Below are positions 6,883 through 15,360 of a stretch of 21,226 nucleotides of DNA, in pieces; position 1 is the first letter of the stretch, and every line of letters starts with the position of its first letter. This DNA is from Sphingobacterium thalpophilum (lineage in GTDB: Bacteria; Bacteroidota; Bacteroidia; Flavobacteriales; Flavobacteriaceae): NCBI GenBank assembly GCA_943325255.2, contig CALPOS020000012.1, positions 1-21,226 of the forward strand. The letters run 5' to 3'. The notes beneath the pieces were generated by a model, which did not search any database, was not told the origin of the DNA, and saw only the letters and a list, made by a program, of their open reading frames with translations. A program made the translations under genes and the position numbers.

Positions 6883-8754
6883 TTATCTTCCCATATAAAT
6901 TAGAAGTACTGAAATGTCCGAAGGAGAAACGCCGCTGATACGAGAAGCTTGCGAAATCGTAATCGGTCGAATTGACGAAAGCTTTTGTTTTGCTTCTATC
7001 GACATCGACTTTATTTTATGATAATCGAAAAATTCTGGAATTTTCACATCCTCTAGACGTGTCAATTTATTAGCGTTATTTCGTTCTTTTTCGATATAAC
7101 CTGAATACTTAACTTGAATTTCAGCTTGCTCCAAAATCTCTTGATCTAAAGGATTTTTATTCAAATAAGCTTGCACTTTATCAAACTTTAAGACATCATC
7201 CAAATCTATTTGGGGTCTGGAAAATATCTTGAACATTTTGTCAGATTGACTCACTAAAGCCGTTTCTTTTACTTCTAAAATAGGATTTACCTCTGCTACG
7301 CTAACACTTGTTTCCTTGAAAAAAGCGACCAATTTTTCAGACTCTTCAAACTTATATTCCATTCGCTTTAATCTTTCATCAGACGCTAAACCAATAGCAT
7401 TTGACAACGGAGTTAATCTATGATCCGCATTGTCTTGTCGTAGTAGCGTTCTAAACTCTGCTCTTGACGTAAACATTCTGTACGGCTCTTCTGTCCCTTT
7501 TGTAATCAAATCGTCAATTAGAACGCCTATATAAGCCTCATCTCTTTTTAGAATTAGTGGCTCTTGTTCCTTCACTTTCAAAGCGGCATTGATGCCGGCC
7601 ATTAAGCCTTGCGAGGCCGCTTCTTCGTAGCCAGTAGTTCCATTAATTTGACCTGCAAAATACAGCCCTTCAACCAATTTAGTTTCCAGCGTATGTTTTA
7701 ATTGGGTTGGAGGAAAATAGTCGTACTCTATCGCGTATCCCGGTCTAAAAAACTTCACGTTCTCAAAACCAACGACTGAGCGCAACGCTTTAAACTGAAT
7801 TTCTTCCGGCAATGACGTTGAAAATCCATTTACATAAACCTCAACCGTATTCCAGCCTTCTGGCTCAACAAACAACTGGTGTCGCTCTTTATCTGCAAAG
7901 CGATTAATTTTATCTTCAATCGACGGACAATATCTTGGGCCGATACTTTTTATTCTACCATTAAACATTGGTGACCGGTCAAAACCCTCTCGAAGAATGT
8001 CGTGAACTTCAAGCGAAGTATAAGTCATGTGACAAGACTTCTGCTGAATAAGTGGTTTAGTTTGGTTCGAATAAGAAAACTTATCCGGCTTCTCATCCCC
8101 TTTTTCTTCATTCATTTTAGAGTAATCTAAGGAACGTCCGTCAACCCTTGGAGGAGTACCAGTTTTCATTCTTCCAGATTCAAAGCCAACTTGTATTAAA
8201 TCTTCAGTAATACCGTATGCCGCACTTTCTCCTGCTCTACCACCTCCAAACTGTTTGTCACCAATATGAATCAAACCATTTAAGAAAGTCCCATTTGTTA
8301 GCACGACAGTTTTAGCCTTAATTTCAATTCCCAAGGAAGTCTTAATTCCAACAATCTTATTGTTTTCAATTAACAATCCCTTGACCATCTCCTGATAAAA
8401 GTCGAGATTAGGGGTTTGCTCCAACATTAATCTCCATTCTTCTGCAAACCGCATTCGATCACTTTGGACACGAGGCGACCACATTGCCGGTCCTTTTGAC
8501 TTATTAAGCATTTTAAACTGTATTGCGGTCTTGTCCGATACAATTCCAGAATACCCGCCCATTGCATCAATCTCTCGAACGATTTGTCCTTTTGCAATGC
8601 CGCCCATTGCAGGATTACAAGACATTTGCGCAATGTTTTGCAAACTCATAGTTACCAATAAGGTTTTACAGCCCATATTGGCAGCGGCCGCAGCAGCTTC
8701 AGAACCGGCATGACCAGCACCGACCACAATTACATCGTATTTATCTTGAAACAT
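6883..8754 (-). CDS. mnmG: tRNA uridine-5-carboxymethylaminomethyl(34) synthesis enzyme MnmG
   Basis: FAD-dependent enzyme that, with MnmE, installs the (carboxymethyl)aminomethyl group on the wobble uridine of certain tRNAs. At 623 residues it has the usual family length. The dinucleotide-binding motif is GAGHAG at residues 12-17. 'SCNPAMGGIAKGQ' and 'QFKMLNKSKGPAMWSPR' follow, then 'GGGRAGE' and 'GRMKTGTPPR', then 'RYCPSIEDK' with its conserved Cys. 'FAGQINGTTGYEEAASQG' is the second FAD-binding signature, and the C-terminal helical domain binds MnmE and tRNA. The ATG overlaps the ybeY stop by one base (TAATG, 8752-8756), so translation is likely coupled. Two parS-like sites flank the gene. 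In many bacteria mnmG (gidA) lies near the replication origin, which fits. Identification is very firm. Confidence 0.98.
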   Translation of the reverse strand: MFQDKYDVIVVGAGHAGSEAAAAAANMGCKTLLVTMSLQNIAQMSCNPAMGGIAKGQIVREIDAMGGYSGIVSDKTAIQFKMLNKSKGPAMWSPRVQSDRMRFAEEWRLMLEQTPNLDFYQEMVKGLLIENNKIVGIKTSLGIEIKAKTVVLTNGTFLNGLIHIGDKQFGGGRAGESAAYGITEDLIQVGFESGRMKTGTPPRVDGRSLDYSKMNEEKGDEKPDKFSYSNQTKPLIQQKSCHMTYTSLEVHDILREGFDRSPMFNGRIKSIGPRYCPSIEDKINRFADKERHQLFVEPEGWNTVEVYVNGFSTSLPEEIQFKALRSVVGFENVKFFRPGYAIEYDYFPPTQLKHTLETKLVEGLYFAGQINGTTGYEEAASQGLMAGINAALKVKEQEPLILKRDEAYIGVLIDDLITKGTEEPYRMFTSRAEFRTLLRQDNADHRLTPLSNAIGLASDERLKRMEYKFEESEKLVAFFKETSVSVAEVNPILEVKETALVSQSDKMFKIFSRPQIDLDDVLKFDKVQAYLNKNPLDQEILEQAEIQVKYSGYIEKERNNANKLTRLEDVKIPEFFDYHKIKSMSIEAKQKLSSIRPITISQASRISGVSPSDISVLLIYMGR

Positions 8755-9203
8755 TATGGTTTTGAATTAGGATTGGTCTTGTTCTTTTGTTCCACGTGAA
8801 ACAATTTTATTTTTTCGTCTTCTTTTAGACGCATTTCTTTTTTGTGTTTAGCAGACTTATCTTTGTATCCGCAATAATGAAGGACGCCGTGAACCATCAC
8901 TCGCTTTAACTCTTCTTCGAAAGCAACATCAAATTCAATAGCATTCTCTCTTACGCGCTGTATCGAAATAAAAACATCTCCGTGTAGTTCGTTTCCTACA
9001 GAATAGTCAAAACTAATGATGTCTGTTAACGTATTGTGATTTAGATATTGCAGGTTTATACCAACCAAATAATCATCGTCGCAAAAAACGTAATTGATAT
9101 CGCCCTCTTTCTTGTTCTCGGTTTGAATCACTAGAGACAACCATTTCGAATAATGCGTCTTATTCTTTAGTTTGAATGAGGTTTCGTAATTAAAACTAAT
9201 CAT
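8754..9203 (-). CDS. ybeY: Endoribonuclease YbeY (rRNA maturation factor)
   Basis: Zinc-dependent endoribonuclease involved in 16S rRNA 3'-end maturation and ribosome quality control. The 149-residue protein shows the family core 'LTDIISFDY' (about 59-67), 'HGDVFIS' (74-80) and the metal site HGVLHYCGYKDK (105-116). His105 and His109 are present. The third canonical ligand, the His of GYDH, is Asp115 here (GYKDK), which I believe is common in Bacteroidota YbeY but could not check. The last codons encode 'FHVEQ' (135-139), which is the parS palindrome 8788-8803 read through the frame. The gene overlaps the DUF4175 gene by eight bases and the mnmG start by one base, making a tight operon. Identification firm. 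Confidence 0.94.
   Translation of the reverse strand: MISFNYETSFKLKNKTHYSKWLSLVIQTENKKEGDINYVFCDDDYLVGINLQYLNHNTLTDIISFDYSVGNELHGDVFISIQRVRENAIEFDVAFEEELKRVMVHGVLHYCGYKDKSAKHKKEMRLKEDEKIKLFHVEQKNKTNPNSKP
8788..8803. promoter_or_regulatory. parS site (16/16 match)
   Basis: TGTTCCACGTGAAACA is a full match to the parS consensus TGTTNCACGTGAAACA recognised by ParB/Spo0J proteins. It lies inside the 3' end of ybeY, 34 bases upstream of the mnmG ATG, in the same operon as the second copy 6865-6880. Confidence 0.88.
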
Positions 9204-12200
9204 TGTCCTTAAAATATTCTTGTACCTTCTGATTAAAATTGGAGCGCAAAGGTAAACTTTGTCTATTTAAAATCTCAATGCTGTTTAAATATTGTTGCAC
9301 GGAAGCAGGCAGCGGATTGCTTGTACTGTTAAAATCCTTCTTATTAGTTTCTGATTGGCGCTTCTTGTCTTCGCCTTGCTCTTGAACTGCCTTCTGCAGT
9401 TTCAATAATTCATACTTCAAATTTAAAGCTTTCTGAAGTGTTTCGTTATTAAAACCTTTATTCAATAGTTGCTTTTCGATTTGTTTCATTTGCTCCAGCG
9501 CATTTTGTCCGCTTCCGCCCATTCCTTTCTTATCTAATTCGTTTTGCAATGCATCGCGAAGTTGCTTTTGCTCTTTGTAAATTTCCATGATATTTCTAGC
9601 GTCACCTTCACCATCTTCGCCGTTTTCACCATCTTGTCCTTCTCCACCGCCTTCTCCGCCTTTGCCATCTTTTCCTGATTTACCTTTCTCTCCTTGACCT
9701 GGCTTCTTACCTTCTCCCGGCTTGTTTCCTTCTCCTGGTTTCTTTCCCTCACCCGGTTTGTCTCCTGGCTTATCTCCTTTCTTCATCCCATCTTTCATCT
9801 TTTCCCCTATGCCTTCCTGCTTTTTTATGATGTCGGGAAGTTGCATGCCAGCTCCTTGTCCTTTTCCTGGTTTTGGTTTGCCCATGCCTTCACCAGACAT
9901 CGACATTTGCATGCTATTCAATAAATCACTCAGGAAATCCGCGAGTTTGTTTGCAGATGAAACGGAATACTGTTGGTGAGAAAGTCCTTTCGGGATTTGC
10001 GCCTCCACCAAACTTTCCAATGCTTTGTCGATGTTGTAATGCACTTTGCCTATCTCTCGCGTAATGTCCTCGGCAATTTTAGGATTTCTTAGTGACATGG
10101 CAAACAAGCTATCATCGACATGTTTGAACTGCTGCTTTAAATCCTGCTGAATCTTAAGATTCTTATTGAATGATGGCGACCCTCTTTTTAGACCTCTAAA
10201 TTGCCCCATTACTTCCTCTTGAGAGAATGAATATGCCAAAAGATTGTCAAGGATTTGACGGAGCATTTTTACATCTTCATCCATTTGCTCCATTTCAGCG
10301 CCTTCCATGCTTTGCTGCATATTCATCGACATTTCCTTCATCTTCTTTGAGGCACTTTTTTGCTTCGGCTTGGCTTTGTCTTTCTTGTCTTTTTGCAATT
10401 CTTCAGACGCCTTTTTCAAATCTTCATCAATACTTTTTTCCTTTTCAGCATCTTTAGGAATATCTATTGGCGACTTCAATTCTTTATTTTCCTTCTCAAG
10501 ATCCTTTAAATCTTCTTGTATCTTATCGAATTCTTTATTGATTTCGTTTTGCTTTTCGGTCGAGTTTTCCTTCTCATTCTCCGCTAACTTATCTTGCTTT
10601 TCTGCCAACTTATCCAACTTGTCCGCCAGTTGCTCTGCTTTCTTCTCTACATAGTACTTCTTAGTCAGTTCAACCAACTGCTCTAAGTTCTTCGTTTGAT
10701 TCTTGCTGTTTTGTTTGAACTCATCCAGCTTCATCATCAAATCTTCATTCTTTATCTTATCGGTCAACTCTTTGAGTTCATCTAAGAGCTTCTTGTTCTT
10801 TTCTATATCCTTCTCCGCTTTCTCTAACCGTTTTTGCAACTCTTCTTTAAATTCATCTTTCTTATCCGTTTTGAATTTATCCAAATTGTCCTTCATCTTC
10901 TCAGCGAATTCCTTCATCAAATTATCTTGCTTCTTTTGACGCTCTAAAAAATCATTCACCTTTTGCTGATCTTTAAACTCCAAATTGTCTTTCTCTTTAT
11001 TCGACTTTTGCAACTTTTCTATTTCGGAAATTTGTTTGTCTTGGTTCTTTAAGGACTTCTCTAAGCCATTGATATTGCTGTTTTGTTGTTGCAACATTTG
11101 ATCTTCTTTCTCTACGTCAGTAGCGATTCGCTCAGAAAAAATAGCCGATTTTGTGCTTTTGAAATTATTAATCGCATCGTTATCAAAAACTTCAAAATAA
11201 TATTCATACGATACACCCTGCTCTACTGGTAAAGTACTTGGAAAAGAAAACACAAACTGATCGTAGATGTCTTTCTTTACATTCAATAATCCTTTCTTAG
11301 CAGTTTGCGGCTTATCTCTTTCATAATAAACCACATACAATTTATACAAACCATAATCATCCGAAACCTGACCTATCACATATTTCTTTTCAGTCTTTAA
11401 ACTATCTGGCGCATTATCAACTGTAATTGTTGGGAATTGGTCCTTTATCACCGATATTTGATAGTTGAGTTTCTCATAGTTCGCAACCCGATCGTTAGAA
11501 GTAATAATTTGATAATCTGTGTTTTCAAAAATTGATTTAGACAATAAAAACATGTTTTCACTCCTAGTAAATGGCGTATTTGCTTTCAAATCTGACCAAA
11601 CCACTTTTTGCGTCGCTTGCGTATTCATCCTCCACGAAACCCTTGTCCCTTCTGGAATGATTGCATTTCCAGAACCTTTTATCAACTCTGCTTTTCTATT
11701 CAAATAAGACGGAAAATTCAATTGCATTTCAAAATTAGCAATCGACGGAACTGTGATGACTTTCAATTCATATTCCGGAGAAGTCACCGTATTTGCTTCA
11801 ACATAAAACGGAATCGAGGTTAACGGCTTAGAAAATTTATATTGAAATTTCCCTAGTTCTATTGACTCCATAAAATAACTTTCGTCGTCGATAAAAATCA
11901 TTACGTTTTCAGGAATCACTTTACCTTTTGTTTGTATCGTCAAGGTGAAATCTTTGTTCTGCTCGGTTTGTATTTGCTTATTTAGTATCACAAACTGAAA
12001 AGGCGCTGGCGGGATAAATTGATTCTTAAAATGTACTACGCGATTCAAACTCTGTGAAATCATATCGCTATTCCCAGAAATATAAAAGAATGCGAAAAAG
12101 AAAATTGGCAATAATGCTAGCGGCAGATATTTCTTATTTCTATTAAAGTCTATTGCATTTCCAAAAGGAACCGGTTGCAGCGAACTCGCTTTTTGGTCTA

Positions 12201-12582
12201 TCGATGCCAGCAGCAATTCGGATTGACTTCCATTTGAAGACAATTGCAGAAAGTTGGTCAACTTGTCGCTGACTTCTGAAAAGTGATTTCCGATAATTCT
12301 TGAAGCTTCGTTATAGTCAATGCCTTTTTGAATCTTAAACAACTTAAATGTTGGAAACAATATATGGCGCAACAGTAGGAATACTTCCACTCCAATAAAA
12401 GTCCAAAACAAAATCGTTCTGCCAATGGGTTTCAACCAAAGAAAATACTCCACAAAAAGCACAAAAAGGAAATACAGCAATCCTAAGCCAATAAAAAAAA
12501 GCACACCCCGAATCAGTTCATTCGTGTAATACTTCTTAATAAAAGCTTCTAATTTTTGATAAATAATGCCCGTAGAATCCAA
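9196..12582 (-). CDS. DUF4175 family large membrane/coiled-coil protein
   Basis: An 1128-residue protein of a Bacteroidota-typical family (DUF4175). Three membrane segments are visible (about 26-49, 56-74 and 152-168). A probably extracytoplasmic beta-rich region (about 190-480) contains Ig-like strands such as 'YELKVITVPSIANFEMQLNFPSYLNRKAELIKGSG'. A very long Lys/Glu/Asp/Leu-rich coiled-coil follows (about 490-760), then a helical stretch, a Gly/Lys/Glu/Pro low-complexity tract (about 925-1000) and a final helical region. No enzyme motif is seen; a structural or envelope role is plausible but unproven. The only available start is TTG at 12582, since no in-frame ATG lies nearby. A 7/8 -7 box (TACTTTTA, minus strand, 12610-12617) is upstream. 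It heads the operon with ybeY and mnmG, overlapping ybeY by eight bases. Family call good; function unknown. Confidence 0.82.
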   Translation of the reverse strand: MDSTGIIYQKLEAFIKKYYTNELIRGVLFFIGLGLLYFLFVLFVEYFLWLKPIGRTILFWTFIGVEVFLLLRHILFPTFKLFKIQKGIDYNEASRIIGNHFSEVSDKLTNFLQLSSNGSQSELLLASIDQKASSLQPVPFGNAIDFNRNKKYLPLALLPIFFFAFFYISGNSDMISQSLNRVVHFKNQFIPPAPFQFVILNKQIQTEQNKDFTLTIQTKGKVIPENVMIFIDDESYFMESIELGKFQYKFSKPLTSIPFYVEANTVTSPEYELKVITVPSIANFEMQLNFPSYLNRKAELIKGSGNAIIPEGTRVSWRMNTQATQKVVWSDLKANTPFTRSENMFLLSKSIFENTDYQIITSNDRVANYEKLNYQISVIKDQFPTITVDNAPDSLKTEKKYVIGQVSDDYGLYKLYVVYYERDKPQTAKKGLLNVKKDIYDQFVFSFPSTLPVEQGVSYEYYFEVFDNDAINNFKSTKSAIFSERIATDVEKEDQMLQQQNSNINGLEKSLKNQDKQISEIEKLQKSNKEKDNLEFKDQQKVNDFLERQKKQDNLMKEFAEKMKDNLDKFKTDKKDEFKEELQKRLEKAEKDIEKNKKLLDELKELTDKIKNEDLMMKLDEFKQNSKNQTKNLEQLVELTKKYYVEKKAEQLADKLDKLAEKQDKLAENEKENSTEKQNEINKEFDKIQEDLKDLEKENKELKSPIDIPKDAEKEKSIDEDLKKASEELQKDKKDKAKPKQKSASKKMKEMSMNMQQSMEGAEMEQMDEDVKMLRQILDNLLAYSFSQEEVMGQFRGLKRGSPSFNKNLKIQQDLKQQFKHVDDSLFAMSLRNPKIAEDITREIGKVHYNIDKALESLVEAQIPKGLSHQQYSVSSANKLADFLSDLLNSMQMSMSGEGMGKPKPGKGQGAGMQLPDIIKKQEGIGEKMKDGMKKGDKPGDKPGEGKKPGEGNKPGEGKKPGQGEKGKSGKDGKGGEGGGEGQDGENGEDGEGDARNIMEIYKEQKQLRDALQNELDKKGMGGSGQNALEQMKQIEKQLLNKGFNNETLQKALNLKYELLKLQKAVQEQGEDKKRQSETNKKDFNSTSNPLPASVQQYLNSIEILNRQSLPLRSNFNQKVQEYFKDND
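9588..9815 (-). repeat. KPGEG-type low-complexity tract in the DUF4175 gene
   Basis: The coding strand here encodes about 75 residues composed almost entirely of Gly, Lys, Glu, Asp and Pro. 'KPGEGKKPGEGNKPGEGKKPG' pentapeptide-like units are followed by 'GKGGEGGGEGQDGENGEDGEG'. At DNA level the units are imperfect direct repeats (plus-strand TCTCCTGG / TCACCCGG variants), so length variation between strains is likely. The segment is probably flexible and surface-exposed. Confidence 0.75.
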
Positions 12583-12666
12583 GTGTTTGCGTTTTATTTT
12601 AACAACCGATAAAAGTACGATTTTATCTGAATTAGAAAACGTTAAATAAAACGCAAACTTTTCCCG

Positions 12667-12697
12667 TTGGAAATGGCAAAAGTAATGACTAATTTTA
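12667..12697 (+). promoter_or_regulatory. Candidate promoter of the AlkB-like gene
   Basis: TTG at 12667-12669, then 20 bases, then TAATTTTA at 12690-12697 (7/8 of TAnnTTTG). Spacing is right for a Bacteroidetes sigma-ABfr promoter, and the ATG follows at 12717. Confidence 0.5.
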
Positions 12698-12716
12698 GTT
12701 CCAAATTATACTGATT

Positions 12717-13745
12717 ATGAAATATTTATGGGCATACAGCATTCCCTTTGTTGGGCTCTTAGGCATTTACAATGGCGGAGTTTGGATGTATGCTGCTTTG
12801 GTGTTTGCCTTTGTTATCATTCCGATATTAGAACTATTACTTCCAATTGACGCTGATAATTACAGCGAATCCGTTGCCGAAGCGCGACTAAAAAACAAAC
12901 TTTTTGACATTTTGCTGTACTTGAATGTTCCGCTTGTTTATGGAATATTATTTTATTCTCTTCATAAAGTAACATCATCATCCTTAACACAATCTGAGCT
13001 GATTGGGATGACGTTGAGCGTTGGAATCATTTTGGGTTCCAACGGAATTAATGTAGCACACGAACTCGGTCACCGGACTTCATTTATCGAGAAAATGTTA
13101 GGCAAATTACTTTTAATTCCGAGCCATTACACCCATTTCTTTATCGAACACAATCACGGGCATCATCTTCATGTTTCCACTCCCGAAGATCCTTCTACGG
13201 CGAAATACAATCAAAATCTCTACTCCTTCTGGATTCAAACAGTCGTTGGAACGTATACGAAAGCGTGGAAAATTCAATTCAAACTGAATGAGATAAACAA
13301 ACAATCGTTCTTTTCTTTCAAAAACGATATGTGTTGGTTTACAATTATTCAAGCGTCGTACTTGGTTGTAATCTATTTTTTCTTTGGTTTAAATGGTTTA
13401 CTATTCGCAACTTGCGCCGGTATTGTGGGATTCTTGCTTTTAGAAACCATCAACTACATTGAACATTACGGATTAAAAAGAAACTTATTGCCATCAGGAA
13501 GATACGAACGGGTTTCGGAAAAACACTCGTGGAATTCCAATCACGTTTTGGGCAGAATTATGCTTTACGAACTCACCCGTCACAGCGATCATCACTACAA
13601 ATCTCAAAAGAAATATCAAATCTTAGAATATCACGATGTGAGTCCACAATTGCCTTTTGGCTACCCGACAAGTATGGTGCTTTCGTTTGTTCCTCCCTTA
13701 TGGTTTGCGGTAATGAACAAAAGAATCCCTTCCGAAATGCGATAA
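12717..13745 (+). CDS. AlkB-like alkane 1-monooxygenase / fatty acid hydroxylase-type di-iron membrane enzyme
   Basis: Integral membrane non-haem di-iron oxygenase, 342 residues. The histidine clusters match the AlkB group: HELGHR at about 115-120, EHNHGHHLHVSTPEDPS at about 144-160, NYIEHYGL at 246-253 and LTRHSDHH at 287-293. About five hydrophobic segments surround them (residues 5-16, 24-42, 67-82, 95-112 and 210-245). AlkB enzymes hydroxylate medium-chain alkanes or fatty acyl chains using reduced rubredoxin or ferredoxin. No rubredoxin gene is visible nearby. The TPEDPS and NYIEHYGL signatures favour AlkB over desaturases, but the physiological substrate could be a fatty acid or membrane lipid. 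It is transcribed divergently from the DUF4175 operon and precedes gltX by 81 bases. Family firm; substrate inferred. Confidence 0.88.
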   Translation: MKYLWAYSIPFVGLLGIYNGGVWMYAALVFAFVIIPILELLLPIDADNYSESVAEARLKNKLFDILLYLNVPLVYGILFYSLHKVTSSSLTQSELIGMTLSVGIILGSNGINVAHELGHRTSFIEKMLGKLLLIPSHYTHFFIEHNHGHHLHVSTPEDPSTAKYNQNLYSFWIQTVVGTYTKAWKIQFKLNEINKQSFFSFKNDMCWFTIIQASYLVVIYFFFGLNGLLFATCAGIVGFLLLETINYIEHYGLKRNLLPSGRYERVSEKHSWNSNHVLGRIMLYELTRHSDHHYKSQKKYQILEYHDVSPQLPFGYPTSMVLSFVPPLWFAVMNKRIPSEMR

Positions 13746-13800
13746 ACTGTTCTCAGGATTGAAGTGCTGGAATAACCAAGAAATCACAACTTCGATTTAC

Positions 13801-13808
13801 TATCTTTG
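13801..13808 (+). promoter_or_regulatory. -7 box of gltX
   Basis: TATCTTTG is an exact TAnnTTTG and sits 18 bases before the ATG at 13827, predicting a very short leader. It overlaps the alternative TTG start at 13806, which it therefore rules out. No TTG is at the correct -33 distance. Confidence 0.55.
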
Positions 13809-13826
13809 CCGAAAATTTTCAATACC

Positions 13827-15329
13827 ATGTCAAAACCTGTTAGAGTTCGTTTTGCTCCAAGTCCAACCGGACCATTGCATATTGGTGGCGTTCGTACTGC
13901 CTTATTCAACTATTTATTTGCCAAAAAATACAATGGCGTTTTCTTTCTTCGAATCGAAGACACCGACCAAAACCGCTTTGTGCCAGGTGCGGAACAATAC
14001 ATTTTTGAAGCATTAGATTGGTTGGGCATTGCACCAAGCGAAACCGTTGGGAAGAACGAAAAATTTGGACCTTATCGTCAAAGCGAAAGAAAAGCGATGT
14101 ATAAACAATATGCAAATCAATTGATTACTTCAGGAAATGCTTATTATGCTTTTGATACCGCTGAATCATTAGATATTCAAAGAAAACAACACGAAGAACA
14201 AGGCAAGACTTTTATATACAATTGGCACAACCGAGAAAAATTAGATACGTCTTTAGTAATTTCTAAAGAAGAAACCGAAAAGCGAATTGCGGCGGGTGAA
14301 GATTTTGTCATTCGTTTTAAAACACCGGTCAATGAGACTTTGCACTTACACGATATCATCCGTGGCGACATTCAATTTGAAACCAATCTGCTAGATGATA
14401 AGGTTTTGTTTAAAAGCGATGGCATGCCAACCTATCATTTGGCTAATATTGTAGATGATCATTTGATGGAAACTTCCCACGTGATTCGCGGCGAAGAATG
14501 GCTTCCATCAATGCCGCTGCACGTTTTGTTATATCGCTCTTTTGGATGGGAAGCTCCTGAATTTGCGCATTTACCTTTAATCTTAAAACCTATTGGGAAC
14601 GGAAAATTATCCAAACGCGACGGAGACAAATTAGGATTTCCCGTATTTCCGTTAGAATGGAAGACAGAAGAAGGTATATCGTCTGGCTACCGAGAAAACG
14701 GATTTTTTCCCGAAGCAGTCATCAATTTCTTAGCGCTTTTGGGCTGGAATGACGGCACTGATAAGGAACTATTTACCTTGGATGAATTGGCTGAAGCCTT
14801 CGATTTGAATCGCGTACACAAGTCGGGAGCCAAGTTCGATCCTGAAAAAAACAAATGGTTCAACCATCAATATTTGCAAAAGCAAAGCAACGAAAGTTTG
14901 GCCAATTCCTTTTCCACTATTTTAAAAGACAGAGGCATCTCGACTGCGCTCGATGTGACAAGAATAGTTTCATTAATCAAAGAGCGCGCGAACTTTGTTG
15001 CGGAATTTTGGGAAATGAGCGATTTCTTTTTCGAAGCGCCAACTTCCTATGACGAAAAAGCTTCAAAAAACTGGAAAGAGGACACGCCGGCATTGATGAC
15101 TCAATTGATAGCAGTTATAAAATCGATTGAAGATTTTAGCAGTTTAAACACTGAAACCATCGTAAAAGATTGGATGACTCAAAACGAAATCGGCATGGGA
15201 AAAGTAATGCAGCCCGTTCGTTTGAGTTTGGTTGGTGCGCTTAAAGGACCGCATCTTTTTGATATTGTTGAATTGATTGGAAAAGAGGAAACTATCAAGC
15301 GTTTAGAGAAAGCGATTGCTACTTTATAA
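13827..15329 (+). CDS. gltX: Glutamate--tRNA ligase
   Basis: Cytoplasmic class I aminoacyl-tRNA synthetase that charges tRNA-Glu. From the ATG at 13827 it has 500 residues, as usual for bacterial GluRS. The start 'MSKPVRVRFAPSPTGPLHIGG' contains the HIGH-type signature (PLHIGG, about 16-21), and 'FFLRIEDTDQNR' follows. 'ADIIRGDI'-like and 'YHLANIVDDHLMETSHVIRGEEWLPS' segments precede 'GKLSKRDGDKLG' (about 258-269), the KMSKS equivalent. The C-terminal helical anticodon-binding domain ends near 'KEETIKRLEKAIATL'. An earlier TTG at 13806 is excluded by an overlapping -7 box. It ends in a bidirectional terminator shared with the convergent beta-barrel gene. In this phylum GluRS is normally discriminating when a GlnRS is present, as here (glnS in the window). 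Identification very firm. Confidence 0.97.
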   Translation: MSKPVRVRFAPSPTGPLHIGGVRTALFNYLFAKKYNGVFFLRIEDTDQNRFVPGAEQYIFEALDWLGIAPSETVGKNEKFGPYRQSERKAMYKQYANQLITSGNAYYAFDTAESLDIQRKQHEEQGKTFIYNWHNREKLDTSLVISKEETEKRIAAGEDFVIRFKTPVNETLHLHDIIRGDIQFETNLLDDKVLFKSDGMPTYHLANIVDDHLMETSHVIRGEEWLPSMPLHVLLYRSFGWEAPEFAHLPLILKPIGNGKLSKRDGDKLGFPVFPLEWKTEEGISSGYRENGFFPEAVINFLALLGWNDGTDKELFTLDELAEAFDLNRVHKSGAKFDPEKNKWFNHQYLQKQSNESLANSFSTILKDRGISTALDVTRIVSLIKERANFVAEFWEMSDFFFEAPTSYDEKASKNWKEDTPALMTQLIAVIKSIEDFSSLNTETIVKDWMTQNEIGMGKVMQPVRLSLVGALKGPHLFDIVELIGKEETIKRLEKAIATL

Positions 15330-15333
15330 AATG

Positions 15334-15360
15334 AAAAAGCTCCATAACTAGGAGCTTTTT
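15334..15360. terminator. Bidirectional intrinsic terminator between gltX and the beta-barrel gene
   Basis: AAAAAGCTCC (15334-15343) pairs perfectly with GGAGCTTTTT (15351-15360) around a 7-base loop, with T-runs on the right for plus and A-runs on the left for minus. It follows the gltX stop by four bases and abuts the stop of the convergent gene. Confidence 0.85.

Noticed and set aside
9694..10939. Several plus-strand ORFs opposite the DUF4175 gene (Phe/Ser/Leu-rich)
   Set aside because: They are antisense shadows of the Lys/Glu-rich coiled-coil and low-complexity codons, with no family resemblance or promoter.
14475..14490. Fourth CACGTG hexamer, inside gltX, as a parS candidate
   Set aside because: The bases on both sides (cttcc...attcg) differ from the parS arms at most positions; only the central hexamer matches.
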